Assembly (NCBI RefSeq): GCF_016587355.1
Contig: NZ_BNJF01000001.1
Span: forward strand, 1,240,001-1,304,000
Direction of reading: 5' to 3'
DNA length: 64,000 bases
Source of the DNA: Ktedonospora formicarum
GTDB lineage: Bacteria; Chloroflexota; Ktedonobacteria; Ktedonobacterales; Ktedonobacteraceae
Shown: in pieces, positions 1 through 7,938 of the stretch
Layout: every line of letters starts with the position of its first letter
Position numbering within the stretch: the stretch's first letter is position 1
Position numbers and translations under genes: made by a program
Notes under the pieces: model-generated
Seen by the model: the letters and a program-made list of their open reading frames with translations, nothing else
Told to the model about the DNA's origin: nothing
The model's database searches: none

Positions 1-1181
1 TCTTCCTGTGTCGCACCCATCTCACCACGACCGCGACGGTACATAGTATGTACCTTAGCGCCCAGGCGGAGCGAGGTACGTGTGCAGTCAAAAGCGGTGA
101 AACCACCACCGATTACAACGACCTCATCGCTTTCGCGTACGGGAACAAACTTACCCTCGACCTTTTCACCCAGGAAAGCGATGGCGTTCACTACACCCTC
201 GGCGTCCTCACCCTCGATCTTCAAAGGGTTACTGGTCCAGGCGCCAATCGCCAGATAGATGGCGTCAAAGCCTTGAGCGAAGAGATCATCGACCGTGAAG
301 TCCTTGCCAAGCTCGACATTAAACTGGATATCTGCGCCCAGATCAAGCACCTGTTGCAGTTCACGATCCATCATGTCTTTCTGCAAGCGATACTCTGGAA
401 TACCATAACGCAGCATACCACCAGCCTGCGGCTGCTTATCGAAGATCTTGACATAGTGACCGCGCAGCGTCAGATAGAACGCGGCAGCCATACCGGCAGG
501 GCCAGCACCCACGACCGCGACCTTCTTACCAGTCGACGGGTCCTTTTCGTAAGGAACGGGTGGATCGAGCAGACAGGTCTCGGCGGCATGTCCATGCATA
601 CGGCAGATGGCGATCTCTTCATCAACCAGCGCGCGGCGGCAGCCTGTTTGGCAGGGTGCCGGACAAACTAGGCCCAGGATGTAAGGGAAGGGCAGCACCT
701 CTTTAACCAGGCGTGCAGCCTCCTTCATCGAACCTTGCGCGATCAGCTCCAGGTAGCCAGGGATATCAATGTGTGTTGGGCACTCGACCTGGCAGGGGGG
801 CTGACAATAAGCGTTATGGTCGGAGAGCATCATCTCCAGATTGGTGCGGCGAATATGGAAAAGCTCATCCGAATTCGTTTGCACCACCATACCTGGCTGC
901 GCTGGCGTATTGCACGATGGCAGGGGTCGATCCACGCCCTCGATATGCACCAGGCACATGCGGCAGGCAGAGGTTGGCTCCAACTTCTCATCGTTACACA
1001 GGTTAGGGATATCCTCAATCCCATTGTCGATAGCGGCGCTCAGGATGGTCTGGCCCTCATACGCCTGCATGACCTTCCCATCAATCGTAAGCGTAAAGCT
1101 CGGATGGCCTACCTCGTTGCGCACCAGAGGGGTCTGTGCCTGAGCCGTGATAGAGAAATTATCTCGAACTGATATTGCCAT
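1..1181 (-). CDS. NuoG-like 2Fe-2S / GltD-type flavin oxidoreductase (partial, runs off left edge)
   Basis: The minus-strand frame opens at ATG 1181 behind an AGAGGAT SD and stays open to base 1, so about 393 residues are visible and the C-terminus is missing. Residues 28-95 form a NuoG-type 2Fe-2S ferredoxin with Cys62, Cys73, Cys76 and Cys90. Next come the 4Fe-4S cysteines of the glutamate-synthase small-subunit family (Cys126, 130, 134, then Cys173, 177, 181). An FAD-binding GAGPAG motif lies near residue 227, and a second Rossmann motif (VVVIGGG) near 350. Family knowledge: such hybrids pass electrons between NAD(P)H and Fe-S partners. It follows nuoF by 27 bases in the same operon, so it is probably the electron-input or NADP-linked subunit. 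The exact substrate cannot be told. Confidence 0.85.
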   Translation of the reverse strand, partial: MAISVRDNFSITAQAQTPLVRNEVGHPSFTLTIDGKVMQAYEGQTILSAAIDNGIEDIPNLCNDEKLEPTSACRMCLVHIEGVDRPLPSCNTPAQPGMVVQTNSDELFHIRRTNLEMMLSDHNAYCQPPCQVECPTHIDIPGYLELIAQGSMKEAARLVKEVLPFPYILGLVCPAPCQTGCRRALVDEEIAICRMHGHAAETCLLDPPVPYEKDPSTGKKVAVVGAGPAGMAAAFYLTLRGHYVKIFDKQPQAGGMLRYGIPEYRLQKDMMDRELQQVLDLGADIQFNVELGKDFTVDDLFAQGFDAIYLAIGAWTSNPLKIEGEDAEGVVNAIAFLGEKVEGKFVPVRESDEVVVIGGGFTAFDCTRTSLRLGAKVHTMYRRGRGEMGATQE

Positions 1182-1208
1182 GAATACTTATCCTCTGTGA
1201 ATCGCTGA

Positions 1209-2537
1209 CTATGGCAAAACGTGCTTCGTCACGAAACGATGCGAGCGCACGGGTGAACATGTTCCTGTTGGGCACTGTAACTCCTGCACATGGAGCGTAA
1301 AGTGCTCAGGCCAGTAACGCTTCGCGGTCTTTAGCGGGTTGGTTGCCTGCACGCCAAAACCACACAGTGAGCCATTGGGAACATAGGAGGCAAACTCATC
1401 GAGGACATCAAGGTCGCCATTCACGCCCAGATCGCTCACCACACCCTCTAGAATACCAGTAATACGCTTCACACCTAGACGGCAGGGAACACACTTGCCA
1501 CAGGACTCTTTGCTAAGATAACGGCTTCGCTCCATCGCCCAGGCTACCATACAGGTACTCGCGGGCAGAACCTCAATGACACCAGAGCCCACAATCGCTC
1601 CAGCCTCTTCGATAGGATCATAATCGTAAGGCGTATCCAGCAGAGATGGAGGTAAAGCGCCTCCCTCAGCGCCACCAACAACTACGGCACGTATATCATC
1701 AGCGCCAGCATCGACCCCGGCCTGGGCTAAGATAGCACGCAGGCTTGTTCCAAAGGGAACCTCAACGACACTCGGCTCGCTGTTAACACCAGCACCATAC
1801 ACGGTCAGGATTTTGGTGCCACCGGTCATATTCGTGCCCAGGCTAGCAAATGCTCTGGCGCCTTCGCGCACAATCACTGGAACGTTAGCAAGCGTCTCCA
1901 CACTATTGATCGCGGTTGGCTTATCCCACAAACCATATTGCGCGGGGAATGGCGGACGCTGTTCCGGCATACCACGACGACCCTTGATCGCCGCGATCTG
2001 TACAGTCTCCTCACCGCCAATAAAGCCAAGATCAACCGCTACAACTGAGATATTGCAGCTAAAGTCAGTTCCCAGGATATCGCGTCCTACCAGATTAGCC
2101 TCCACGGCCTCTTGTAGCGCGGCTTGCACCGTCTTGATGCCATCCTGATACAGGCTGCGTGTGAACAGGTATGCCTCGGACGCTCCCGTCGCATAGGCCG
2201 CGAGTACGATACCTTCAATGATCTGATGCGGATTGTATTCCAACAAAAGCTGTGCCGCCAGAGAACGGCTATCGGCATCGTACGCGTTACAAATAACATA
2301 TTTCTGATCGTCGGAGGTATTGCGTACAATACGCCACTTTTCACCAGTCAGGCGACCAGCACCACCACGTCCACGCAAGTTCGCATCAGCGACTTGCTGG
2401 ATCAACTGCTCAGGTGTAGACTGACGAAGCGCAGCTTCGAGCGCTTTATAGCCGCCCACACTACGATAGGCAGCAAGCCCGCGTACATCGCTGTCATCTT
2501 GCTGCCGTAAAAGACGATTTACCTTTTTCTCAGGCAT
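1209..2537 (-). CDS. nuoF: NADH dehydrogenase subunit F-like (FMN, NADH-binding, 4Fe-4S)
   Basis: 442 residues, normal for NuoF. The FMN/NADH-binding glycine motif GRGGAG is at residues 56-61. The C-terminal N3-type 4Fe-4S motif SCGKCVPCR lies near 345-351, with the fourth cysteine near 391 (SLCGFG). It accepts a hydride from NADH onto FMN and hands electrons to Fe-S clusters. The start overlaps the end of the upstream NuoI/NuoE fusion by 8 bases, which suggests translational coupling and a shared complex. The C-terminus carries an extra 45 or so residues after the last cluster ligand, with one more CPTGTC motif. HndC and HydB of electron-bifurcating hydrogenases share this fold, but no hydrogenase gene is visible. 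Confidence 0.9.
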   Translation of the reverse strand: MPEKKVNRLLRQQDDSDVRGLAAYRSVGGYKALEAALRQSTPEQLIQQVADANLRGRGGAGRLTGEKWRIVRNTSDDQKYVICNAYDADSRSLAAQLLLEYNPHQIIEGIVLAAYATGASEAYLFTRSLYQDGIKTVQAALQEAVEANLVGRDILGTDFSCNISVVAVDLGFIGGEETVQIAAIKGRRGMPEQRPPFPAQYGLWDKPTAINSVETLANVPVIVREGARAFASLGTNMTGGTKILTVYGAGVNSEPSVVEVPFGTSLRAILAQAGVDAGADDIRAVVVGGAEGGALPPSLLDTPYDYDPIEEAGAIVGSGVIEVLPASTCMVAWAMERSRYLSKESCGKCVPCRLGVKRITGILEGVVSDLGVNGDLDVLDEFASYVPNGSLCGFGVQATNPLKTAKRYWPEHFTLHVQELQCPTGTCSPVRSHRFVTKHVLP

Positions 2538-3270
2538 TTGGCTGCCTCACATGATGAATATTTCCCCACAACCCACGCTTATCGGGTGCCCATCCTCGCT
2601 CTGGCTGGTCATTACGCGTCACGCCTTTGATTGCGGGTGCTGGCTTGAACTTAGGACTCATCGTAGCGATACCAAACACATCGCTCAGGTCTACACCGCG
2701 AGCCTGAACGACACGCTTCGCCGCCTGCAATGGTAGATAGCCATATATATCCATAATTGCATCTAGCAGGCCGGGAAGTGCTGAGGCGTCAAACGACCAC
2801 TGCTCAAGCAAGGCATCGACCCGACTCAAATCAATCCCAGGCTCCAACTCATCCTTGACTGGCATAGATACACAGGGAGCAACTGGCTTATTAAAGTAAT
2901 CAACCGCGTATTCAGAGATACGAGGTTTGTAGAAACCTGCCTTCGGCGTGCCGGACGCATTGCCTAGTTTGCGTGGCGTAAACTTCTCAGCACCGTCACG
3001 GATGTACGATTTGTACCAAGGGCGCTCCCTCCACTCGTACATCGGCTCATACTCAATTGTAATCGCGCGTGGAGGGCAGGCCTTCTCACACAGCAGGCAT
3101 GCCTCACACTTCAGGTTGAACTCCGTCTTGAGGCCCTCTTGCGCGATCAACTGAATCAAGCCACGGCTACGCGCGGGCAGCTTCGGCTTTTCATACGGGT
3201 ATAGCCTGGTTAGCTTTGGTCGGAACATATGGCTAAAGGTCAGGCTCATCCCTTCAAGGATACCACGCAT
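2530..3270 (-). CDS. NuoI-like ferredoxin fused to a truncated NuoE-like domain
   Basis: 246 residues. The N-terminal half resembles complex I subunit NuoI but shows only one 4Fe-4S motif (Cys55, 58, 61, 65; CEACLLCEKACP) where NuoI normally has two. Residues about 150-205 match the helical N-terminal domain of NuoE (IMDIYGYLPLQAAKRVV, then SDVFGIATM). The protein ends about 35 residues later, with none of the four cysteines that bind the NuoE 2Fe-2S cluster. It starts 3 bases after nuoB stops, with an AGAGG SD, and overlaps nuoF by 8 bases. The fusion could hold NuoB and NuoF together as a scaffold carrying a single cluster; that role is inference. Confidence 0.8.
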   Translation of the reverse strand: MRGILEGMSLTFSHMFRPKLTRLYPYEKPKLPARSRGLIQLIAQEGLKTEFNLKCEACLLCEKACPPRAITIEYEPMYEWRERPWYKSYIRDGAEKFTPRKLGNASGTPKAGFYKPRISEYAVDYFNKPVAPCVSMPVKDELEPGIDLSRVDALLEQWSFDASALPGLLDAIMDIYGYLPLQAAKRVVQARGVDLSDVFGIATMSPKFKPAPAIKGVTRNDQPERGWAPDKRGLWGNIHHVRQPNA

Positions 3271-3273
3271 ACG

Positions 3274-3879
3274 CTATACCTCTATCTCAATCTCGCCACG
3301 CACCTTCAGGCCCTGCTTCGCAATCTTTTCACGCAGTTTGAGAATGCCCTCAATCAGAGCCTCTGGACGAGGAGGACAGCCAGGAACATAGACATCGACG
3401 GGAACGATAGTGTCTACCCCTTGAACTGTATAATAACTATCATAGAACTCACCGCCAGAATTGGCGCATTGTCCCATACTCAACACCCATTTGGGCTCAG
3501 GCATCTGCTCATACAGCATACGCAGGCGAGGACCCATCTTCACGGAGACTGTTCCCGCGACAATCATCAGGTCCGCCTGTCTGGGGCTCGCGCGGAACAC
3601 CTCTGATCCAAAACGAGACAGGTCATATTGGGGGGATGAGGCAGATGCCATCATCTCAATCGCGCAACATGCCAGACCATACGTCAGCGGCCAGACAGAC
3701 TTTGAGCGCGCCCAGTTTTGGGCCCATTGCAGCATGTCCGCTACGCTTGTCAACTGAACGGGTAACTCCTGGTCACCAGGGGTATATTCGTGAGGCCCAG
3801 ACGCCATAGAGATAGGAATCGGCTTACGTCGCTTCCCAGCATCCGAAGCCTGTGCCTCGTCACTATATTTGCTGCTCAT
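3274..3879 (-). CDS. nuoB: NADH-quinone oxidoreductase subunit B-like
   Basis: NuoB carries the terminal N2 4Fe-4S cluster of complex I. The sequence has the signature [10 protein letters not shown] (Cys71, Cys72), GQCANSGG (Cys138) and [11 protein letters not shown] (Cys168), so all four ligands are present. I chose ATG 3879 (201 residues). An in-frame TTG at 3888 is only 3 bases from the AGGAG SD, while the ATG is 12 bases away, so the start is not fully settled. It is the first gene of the nuoB, nuoI/E, nuoF, nuoG-gltD operon. Its usual partners nuoC, nuoD, nuoH and the membrane-arm subunits are not seen; more genes may lie beyond the left edge. Confidence 0.9.
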   Translation of the reverse strand: MSSKYSDEAQASDAGKRRKPIPISMASGPHEYTPGDQELPVQLTSVADMLQWAQNWARSKSVWPLTYGLACCAIEMMASASSPQYDLSRFGSEVFRASPRQADLMIVAGTVSVKMGPRLRMLYEQMPEPKWVLSMGQCANSGGEFYDSYYTVQGVDTIVPVDVYVPGCPPRPEALIEGILKLREKIAKQGLKVRGEIEIEV

Positions 3880-3888
3880 AATGTTCAA

Positions 3889-4447
3889 GAACTCCTAATG
3901 GCAAAGGTTTTAGCAGCGCCTATTGCTCGGTTTTGTAATGTATTTAATTAGGCCGGGCAAGTATATAAACGGGGATTTCTGCTGTACACTTTCCTTGTTT
4001 GTACATTCCACCTTGGCACTATTATAGCACGTCCGGTCGAGCGGTGCCACAGCGTTACCACGCGTTTTTACCCGCCTGCATGGGCATCTTTGCCCCCTCC
4101 AAACGCTCTCCCTAGCCCGTAAAGCACCGCTTGCTTTTGCCGTGTCGTCCTACATCCTTACCCACGCCCCTTGTGACACGCAGGTTACATGGGATAAGAT
4201 GACAGAAGCATACATAACACATTGGCACATCTTGCCTGTGTATTTTAACTATAAGAAAAGATGCCCTCTTTTCCCATACCGGGTAGCATCTCTTCGCACC
4301 AATAGACTCATGCCCCCTGAGCTGAGTCGCATCCTTATCCGACACCTTTAGGCAGGCGATGTTTTCTAGCGCTCGCGCTGATGCCGTCTCCTCGTTGAGA
4401 GAGCGGCGGCCGAGGGTGTCCTATTCAGCATAAAGGAGCACAACCAC
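3889..4447. other. Intergenic region between the divergent nuoB and leuB
   Basis: About 560 bases with no convincing gene. It holds the possible nuoB promoter on the minus strand. The leuB side has TTGGCA near 4222 and an AT-rich stretch (TTTTAACTATAAG) near 4244, a weak promoter candidate for leuB. The last 90 bases before leuB are GC-rich and could fold. No leucine codon run, T-box sequence or terminator was seen, so leuB regulation remains open. Confidence 0.5.
3932..3960 (-). promoter_or_regulatory. Possible promoter of the nuo-like operon
   Basis: On the minus strand TTGCCC (3960-3955), a 17-base AT-rich spacer and TACAAA (3937-3932) lie about 50 bases before the nuoB start. Each box matches the sigma-70 consensus at four of six positions, so this is a modest call. 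Confidence 0.35.
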
Positions 4448-5578
4448 GTGGGAACCTACTCAATCGCGGTGCTGCCGGGCGACGGCATTGGTCCCGAAGT
4501 CATAGAACAGGCTGTTCGCGTTCTGAACGTCATTGCCCAAGCCTATGGACACACCTTCCACTTCCAGCATGGTCTGGTTGGTCTTGCTGCCATCGAGGCG
4601 GAAGGGAAAGCTATTTCAGAAGAGACTCTGGCAACTTGCCAGAAGAGCGACGCCATTCTCTTTGGCGCAGTTGGAAGCGCGCAGCATGGAGCAACCGTCA
4701 AACCAGAAGAGGCTCTCTTCCGTCTGCGCAAAGGGCTTCAATTCTTCGCCAACCTGCGACCAGTTCGCCCACTCGACGCTATGCTCGATGCCTCCTCCAT
4801 TAAGGCTGATATTTTGCGCGGCACAGACCTGATTGTTGTACGCGAACTGACTGGAGGGCTCTACTATGGACACCTGGAGCCAAATGTACCAGGGAAACCC
4901 AGTGAGATTCGCGAAACCGAGCGAGGATACGAAGCTATCGACACCTTGCTCTATAGTGAGGAAGAGATAGAGCGCATTCTCCGTGTCGCCTTCGATACCG
5001 CGCGCGAACGTCGCAAAAAGGTTACATCCGTCGACAAGGCCAATGTCCTTAGCTCTTCCGTCCTCTGGCGACGAATTGCCGAGCGAGTTGCCAAAGACTA
5101 TCCCGATGTCACGTTTGAGAATTTGCTTGTCGATGCCTGTGCTATGCACCTGATTCGCCAACCAGCGAGCTTTGATGTCATCGTAACCGAAAACCTCTTC
5201 GGTGACATCCTAACCGATGAGGCATCGATGCTCGCTGGCTCTATGGGAATGTTGCCATCTGCCAGCCTGGGCACACGCCGCACAGCGCATGGTCTCTTTG
5301 GTCTATACGAGCCCATTCATGGCTCAGCCCCCGACATCGCTGGGCAGAACAAGGCCAATCCTATAGCAGCCATCCTGACAGCGGCTATGCTGCTTCGCCA
5401 TTCGCTGGGCTTAAAAGAAGAAGCCGCGGCCATTGAGGCCGCGGTGGAGCAGTGCATAGAGGCGGGTTACCGTACTGTGGATCTCCGCGAAGAAGGAAAA
5501 GAGATCCTGGGTACGAGAGAGATGGGCCAGCGCATCGCTGAGCGGGTGGCTGCTTTGGCTGGCAACAAGCTCTCCTAA
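4448..5578 (+). CDS. leuB: 3-isopropylmalate dehydrogenase
   Basis: Third step of leucine biosynthesis: NAD-dependent oxidative decarboxylation of 3-isopropylmalate to 2-oxoisocaproate, in the cytoplasm. 376 residues, normal length. The sequence shows the N-terminal PGDGIGPEV, the substrate and metal region VDKANVLSSSVLW, the metal ligands in TENLFGDILTDEASML, and the NAD-binding EPIHGSAPDIAG. The start is GTG 4448, with an AGGAG SD about 10 bases upstream. It stands alone here; leuA, leuC and leuD are not in the window. The last four bases overlap the end of the convergent small gene on the other strand. Tartrate or isocitrate dehydrogenase relatives are less likely given these motifs. Confidence 0.96.
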   Translation: MGTYSIAVLPGDGIGPEVIEQAVRVLNVIAQAYGHTFHFQHGLVGLAAIEAEGKAISEETLATCQKSDAILFGAVGSAQHGATVKPEEALFRLRKGLQFFANLRPVRPLDAMLDASSIKADILRGTDLIVVRELTGGLYYGHLEPNVPGKPSEIRETERGYEAIDTLLYSEEEIERILRVAFDTARERRKKVTSVDKANVLSSSVLWRRIAERVAKDYPDVTFENLLVDACAMHLIRQPASFDVIVTENLFGDILTDEASMLAGSMGMLPSASLGTRRTAHGLFGLYEPIHGSAPDIAGQNKANPIAAILTAAMLLRHSLGLKEEAAAIEAAVEQCIEAGYRTVDLREEGKEILGTREMGQRIAERVAALAGNKLS

Positions 5579-5799
5579 CCCATCATCGATTTTGGGCAGG
5601 GCCCCAGGAAGTGCAATTTCTCCTGAACCCTTCTGAGCTGGAGTGCGGCTTCGCTCTTTTGCGATGTCGCACTCTCTTTGTTCGCGCTCGTCTCCTGCTC
5701 GCTAGCAGTGGAGTTTAAGTCTGCTTCCAGCGCGGAAATCTCGCTAAGTAGCATCTGACGCTCCACATACCATCGAGTAACAGATCGTTCAACCCCCAT
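5575..5799 (-). CDS. Small coiled-coil protein at the end of the chemosensory operon
   Basis: 74 residues with no family I recognise. The ATG at 5799 has a strong AGAGGAG SD 8 bases upstream, which is why I call it real. Residues about 12-60 are rich in Ala, Glu, Gln, Ser and Leu, with heptad-like spacing suggesting one long amphipathic helix. It lies 81 bases after the CheA-like gene on the same strand, and its stop overlaps the convergent leuB stop by 4 bases. It may be an accessory of the signalling complex, but nothing in the sequence proves this. Confidence 0.6.
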   Translation of the reverse strand: MGVERSVTRWYVERQMLLSEISALEADLNSTASEQETSANKESATSQKSEAALQLRRVQEKLHFLGPCPKSMMG

Positions 5800-5825
5800 C
5801 TGGACGCTCCTCTCAAAACACAGAG

Positions 5826-5886
5826 TATAGCCTTCTCAAACCGGCTATAGAGCGACCTCACGCTAGAATCGAGAATGATTCTAGCG
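5826..5886 (-). other. Two hairpins after the CheA-like gene
   Basis: One hairpin (5861-5886, 10-bp perfect stem CGCTAGAATC with a 6-base loop) spans the CheA-like stop codon. A second (5826-5849, 7-bp stem TATAGCC) follows. Neither is followed by a T run, so they look more like mRNA processing or stability elements than intrinsic terminators. Confidence 0.4.
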
Positions 5887-7938
5887 GACAGGTGCCCCAT
5901 AGACCAATGTATTGAGCGTATTCAAGAGATCCTCATCCTGGTAAGGCTTGATTACATAAGCACTCGCGCCAAGCTGCATCGCGCGTTGCTGGTGCTTCGC
6001 GGCAGCGCGGGAAGTTAGCACCACCAGCGGCAGCGTGCGATATTGCTCCTGGGCGCGGACTGTCGCAGTTAACTCATAACCATCCATACGAGGCATTTCA
6101 ATATCGAGTAACACGGCGGCGGGAGTCTCCTGAGAAATCATTTCCAGGGCCTCGACACCATCGCGAGCTGTCTTCACTTCCCACCCATGTTGCTTGAGCA
6201 TGTTGCTTACAACACGTCGTACACTGGGACTATCATCGACAACCAGGATATGCTTGCCGCGTTCAGCAGGGGCACCTCCTCCCGAACTGACAGGCTGCAT
6301 CACAGCGGTTGTCGCGCGCCCAGGAGTCGCCATGTTGACACTCTGACGCACTATGGGCTGCGGCCCCGCTGTTGTGTTACTCGGCGCTGCCGTCTTAGCA
6401 CGGGTGGAAAGCAGGTTATTGAGTTCCAGGATAAGCACGACCTGACCATTACCAAGAACTGTCGCGCCAGCGATACCATGAACTTGACGCAAGTGAGGAC
6501 CCATATTCTTCATCACAATATCATAACGCCCTTTAATCTCATCGACGATCAAGGCCACGCGATGACCACCAGCATTCACAATCAACAACTGTGCTCGATC
6601 ATCAATCGTGCTTATTGGAAGCGAGAGATACTGTGAGAGAAGATGCAATGGATAGAGTTCATTACGGATCAAGACGGCAGGCTGATTCCCCAGCATCGAG
6701 CGCTTGAAGCTATCCAGACGCCCAATTGACTCTACTACCAGCGTTGGAATCGCGAACTGCTGGTCCGCCACACGTACCATCATAGCATTCTGAATTGCCA
6801 GGCTAGTCGGGAACTTCATGGTAAAGGAAGTTCCCTGACCAGGAGCCGACTCGACTTCTAGAGTGCCTCGCAAGCGCGAAACGCTATCGCGTACGACATC
6901 CAGTCCTACGCCACGGCCGCTCTCCTCGCTTAGCACCTCGGCGGTCGAGAAGCCTGGGCGGAAAATCAAGTCAATGAGGTCGCCCTCACTTAAATGCTGA
7001 CTAGGATGGATCAGGCCGCGCGCGAGCGCCGACTGGCGAATGTTTTCAGGGTCCAGGCCCTTACCATCATCACTCACCGTAATGACCACCTGGTTTCCTT
7101 CATAGCCCGCCGCAAACTTGATTTGCCCTGAGGGGGATTTCCCCTTCTGGCGACGAATCTCGGGCCGTTCCAGAGCATGGTTTACCGCATTACGCATCAG
7201 GTGGAGCAGGGGGCCCGCAACCTCCTCAAACACCGTACGGTCAACCTCAGTCTCCTCACCTTCCAGCAGGAACTCAAAGTCCTTCCCTTGCTTCAAAGCC
7301 ACCGCGCGCGCGGCTCTATAGAGGCGTGGAGCCATCGAAGACAAGGGAACCAGGCGGACTTTCATCAGCCGATCCTGGAAGGTTGTGCTCAAGCGACTCT
7401 CACGTGCGAAGACGCTTTCACACTCTCGGATAACCGACTCCATCTCATTACTCAGGGTCGCCATATCCGAGATACCTTCACTCAAGCCGCGCGAGAGCTG
7501 ATAGAATTCGGTATAACGGTCCAGTTCCAGTTCGTCGAACTCTGCCAGGTGCGAGGGCTGCACAGATCCATTGTTGACCAGTACCAAGCTTTGTTCGCCC
7601 TCATTATTTGCGACTTCCAGTGAACGACCACTGGGTAGCGTCGCAGCCTCGAAACGCGTGTCCAACTTCTGGCCTACATCTTGCAGGCGATTACTACTCA
7701 CGCCAACATCAGAGACCAGGCGCATCAAGCGCTGAATACGCTCCTCAAGCACACTACGATTCACCAGGAGCTCACCAAAGAGATTAACTAGTTCATCAAG
7801 CTTTTGCAGCCTGACACGTACATTCAGGTCACCACGCGGTGTACGCGAAGCGCCAAGATCGCCTGTGGCTGTATCTTCATCAACAACCGTACTGGAAGTT
7901 AGCACGTCCTCAGAGGAAGTGTCCTCCTCATAGGTCAT
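5881..7938 (-). CDS. CheA-type histidine kinase core with C-terminal receiver, lacking HPt
   Basis: About 685 residues. It begins directly with the dimerisation helices (RVRLQKLDELVNLFGELLVNR) and continues with the CheA ATPase (N box HLMRNAVNHALE, G1 SDDGKGLD, G2 GRGVGLDVV). A CheW-like regulatory domain follows, then a receiver domain whose phospho-acceptor is LLDIEMPRMDG (Asp about 612). The phosphorylated HPt domain of CheA is absent; it is on the separate upstream protein. The ATG at 7938 overlaps the upstream stop as ATGA, a typical coupled start; a GTG at 7950 is the alternative. It is best read as the kinase of a Pil/Pix-type array that acts in trans on the HPt protein. A frameshift in a once-fused gene is the main alternative. 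Confidence 0.9.
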   Translation of the reverse strand: MTYEEDTSSEDVLTSSTVVDEDTATGDLGASRTPRGDLNVRVRLQKLDELVNLFGELLVNRSVLEERIQRLMRLVSDVGVSSNRLQDVGQKLDTRFEAATLPSGRSLEVANNEGEQSLVLVNNGSVQPSHLAEFDELELDRYTEFYQLSRGLSEGISDMATLSNEMESVIRECESVFARESRLSTTFQDRLMKVRLVPLSSMAPRLYRAARAVALKQGKDFEFLLEGEETEVDRTVFEEVAGPLLHLMRNAVNHALERPEIRRQKGKSPSGQIKFAAGYEGNQVVITVSDDGKGLDPENIRQSALARGLIHPSQHLSEGDLIDLIFRPGFSTAEVLSEESGRGVGLDVVRDSVSRLRGTLEVESAPGQGTSFTMKFPTSLAIQNAMMVRVADQQFAIPTLVVESIGRLDSFKRSMLGNQPAVLIRNELYPLHLLSQYLSLPISTIDDRAQLLIVNAGGHRVALIVDEIKGRYDIVMKNMGPHLRQVHGIAGATVLGNGQVVLILELNNLLSTRAKTAAPSNTTAGPQPIVRQSVNMATPGRATTAVMQPVSSGGGAPAERGKHILVVDDSPSVRRVVSNMLKQHGWEVKTARDGVEALEMISQETPAAVLLDIEMPRMDGYELTATVRAQEQYRTLPLVVLTSRAAAKHQQRAMQLGASAYVIKPYQDEDLLNTLNTLVYGAPVR

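Noticed and set aside
48..671. 207-codon plus-strand frame at the left end
   Set aside because: It is the antisense shadow of the NuoG/GltD-like gene, whose Fe-S and FAD motifs are unmistakable.
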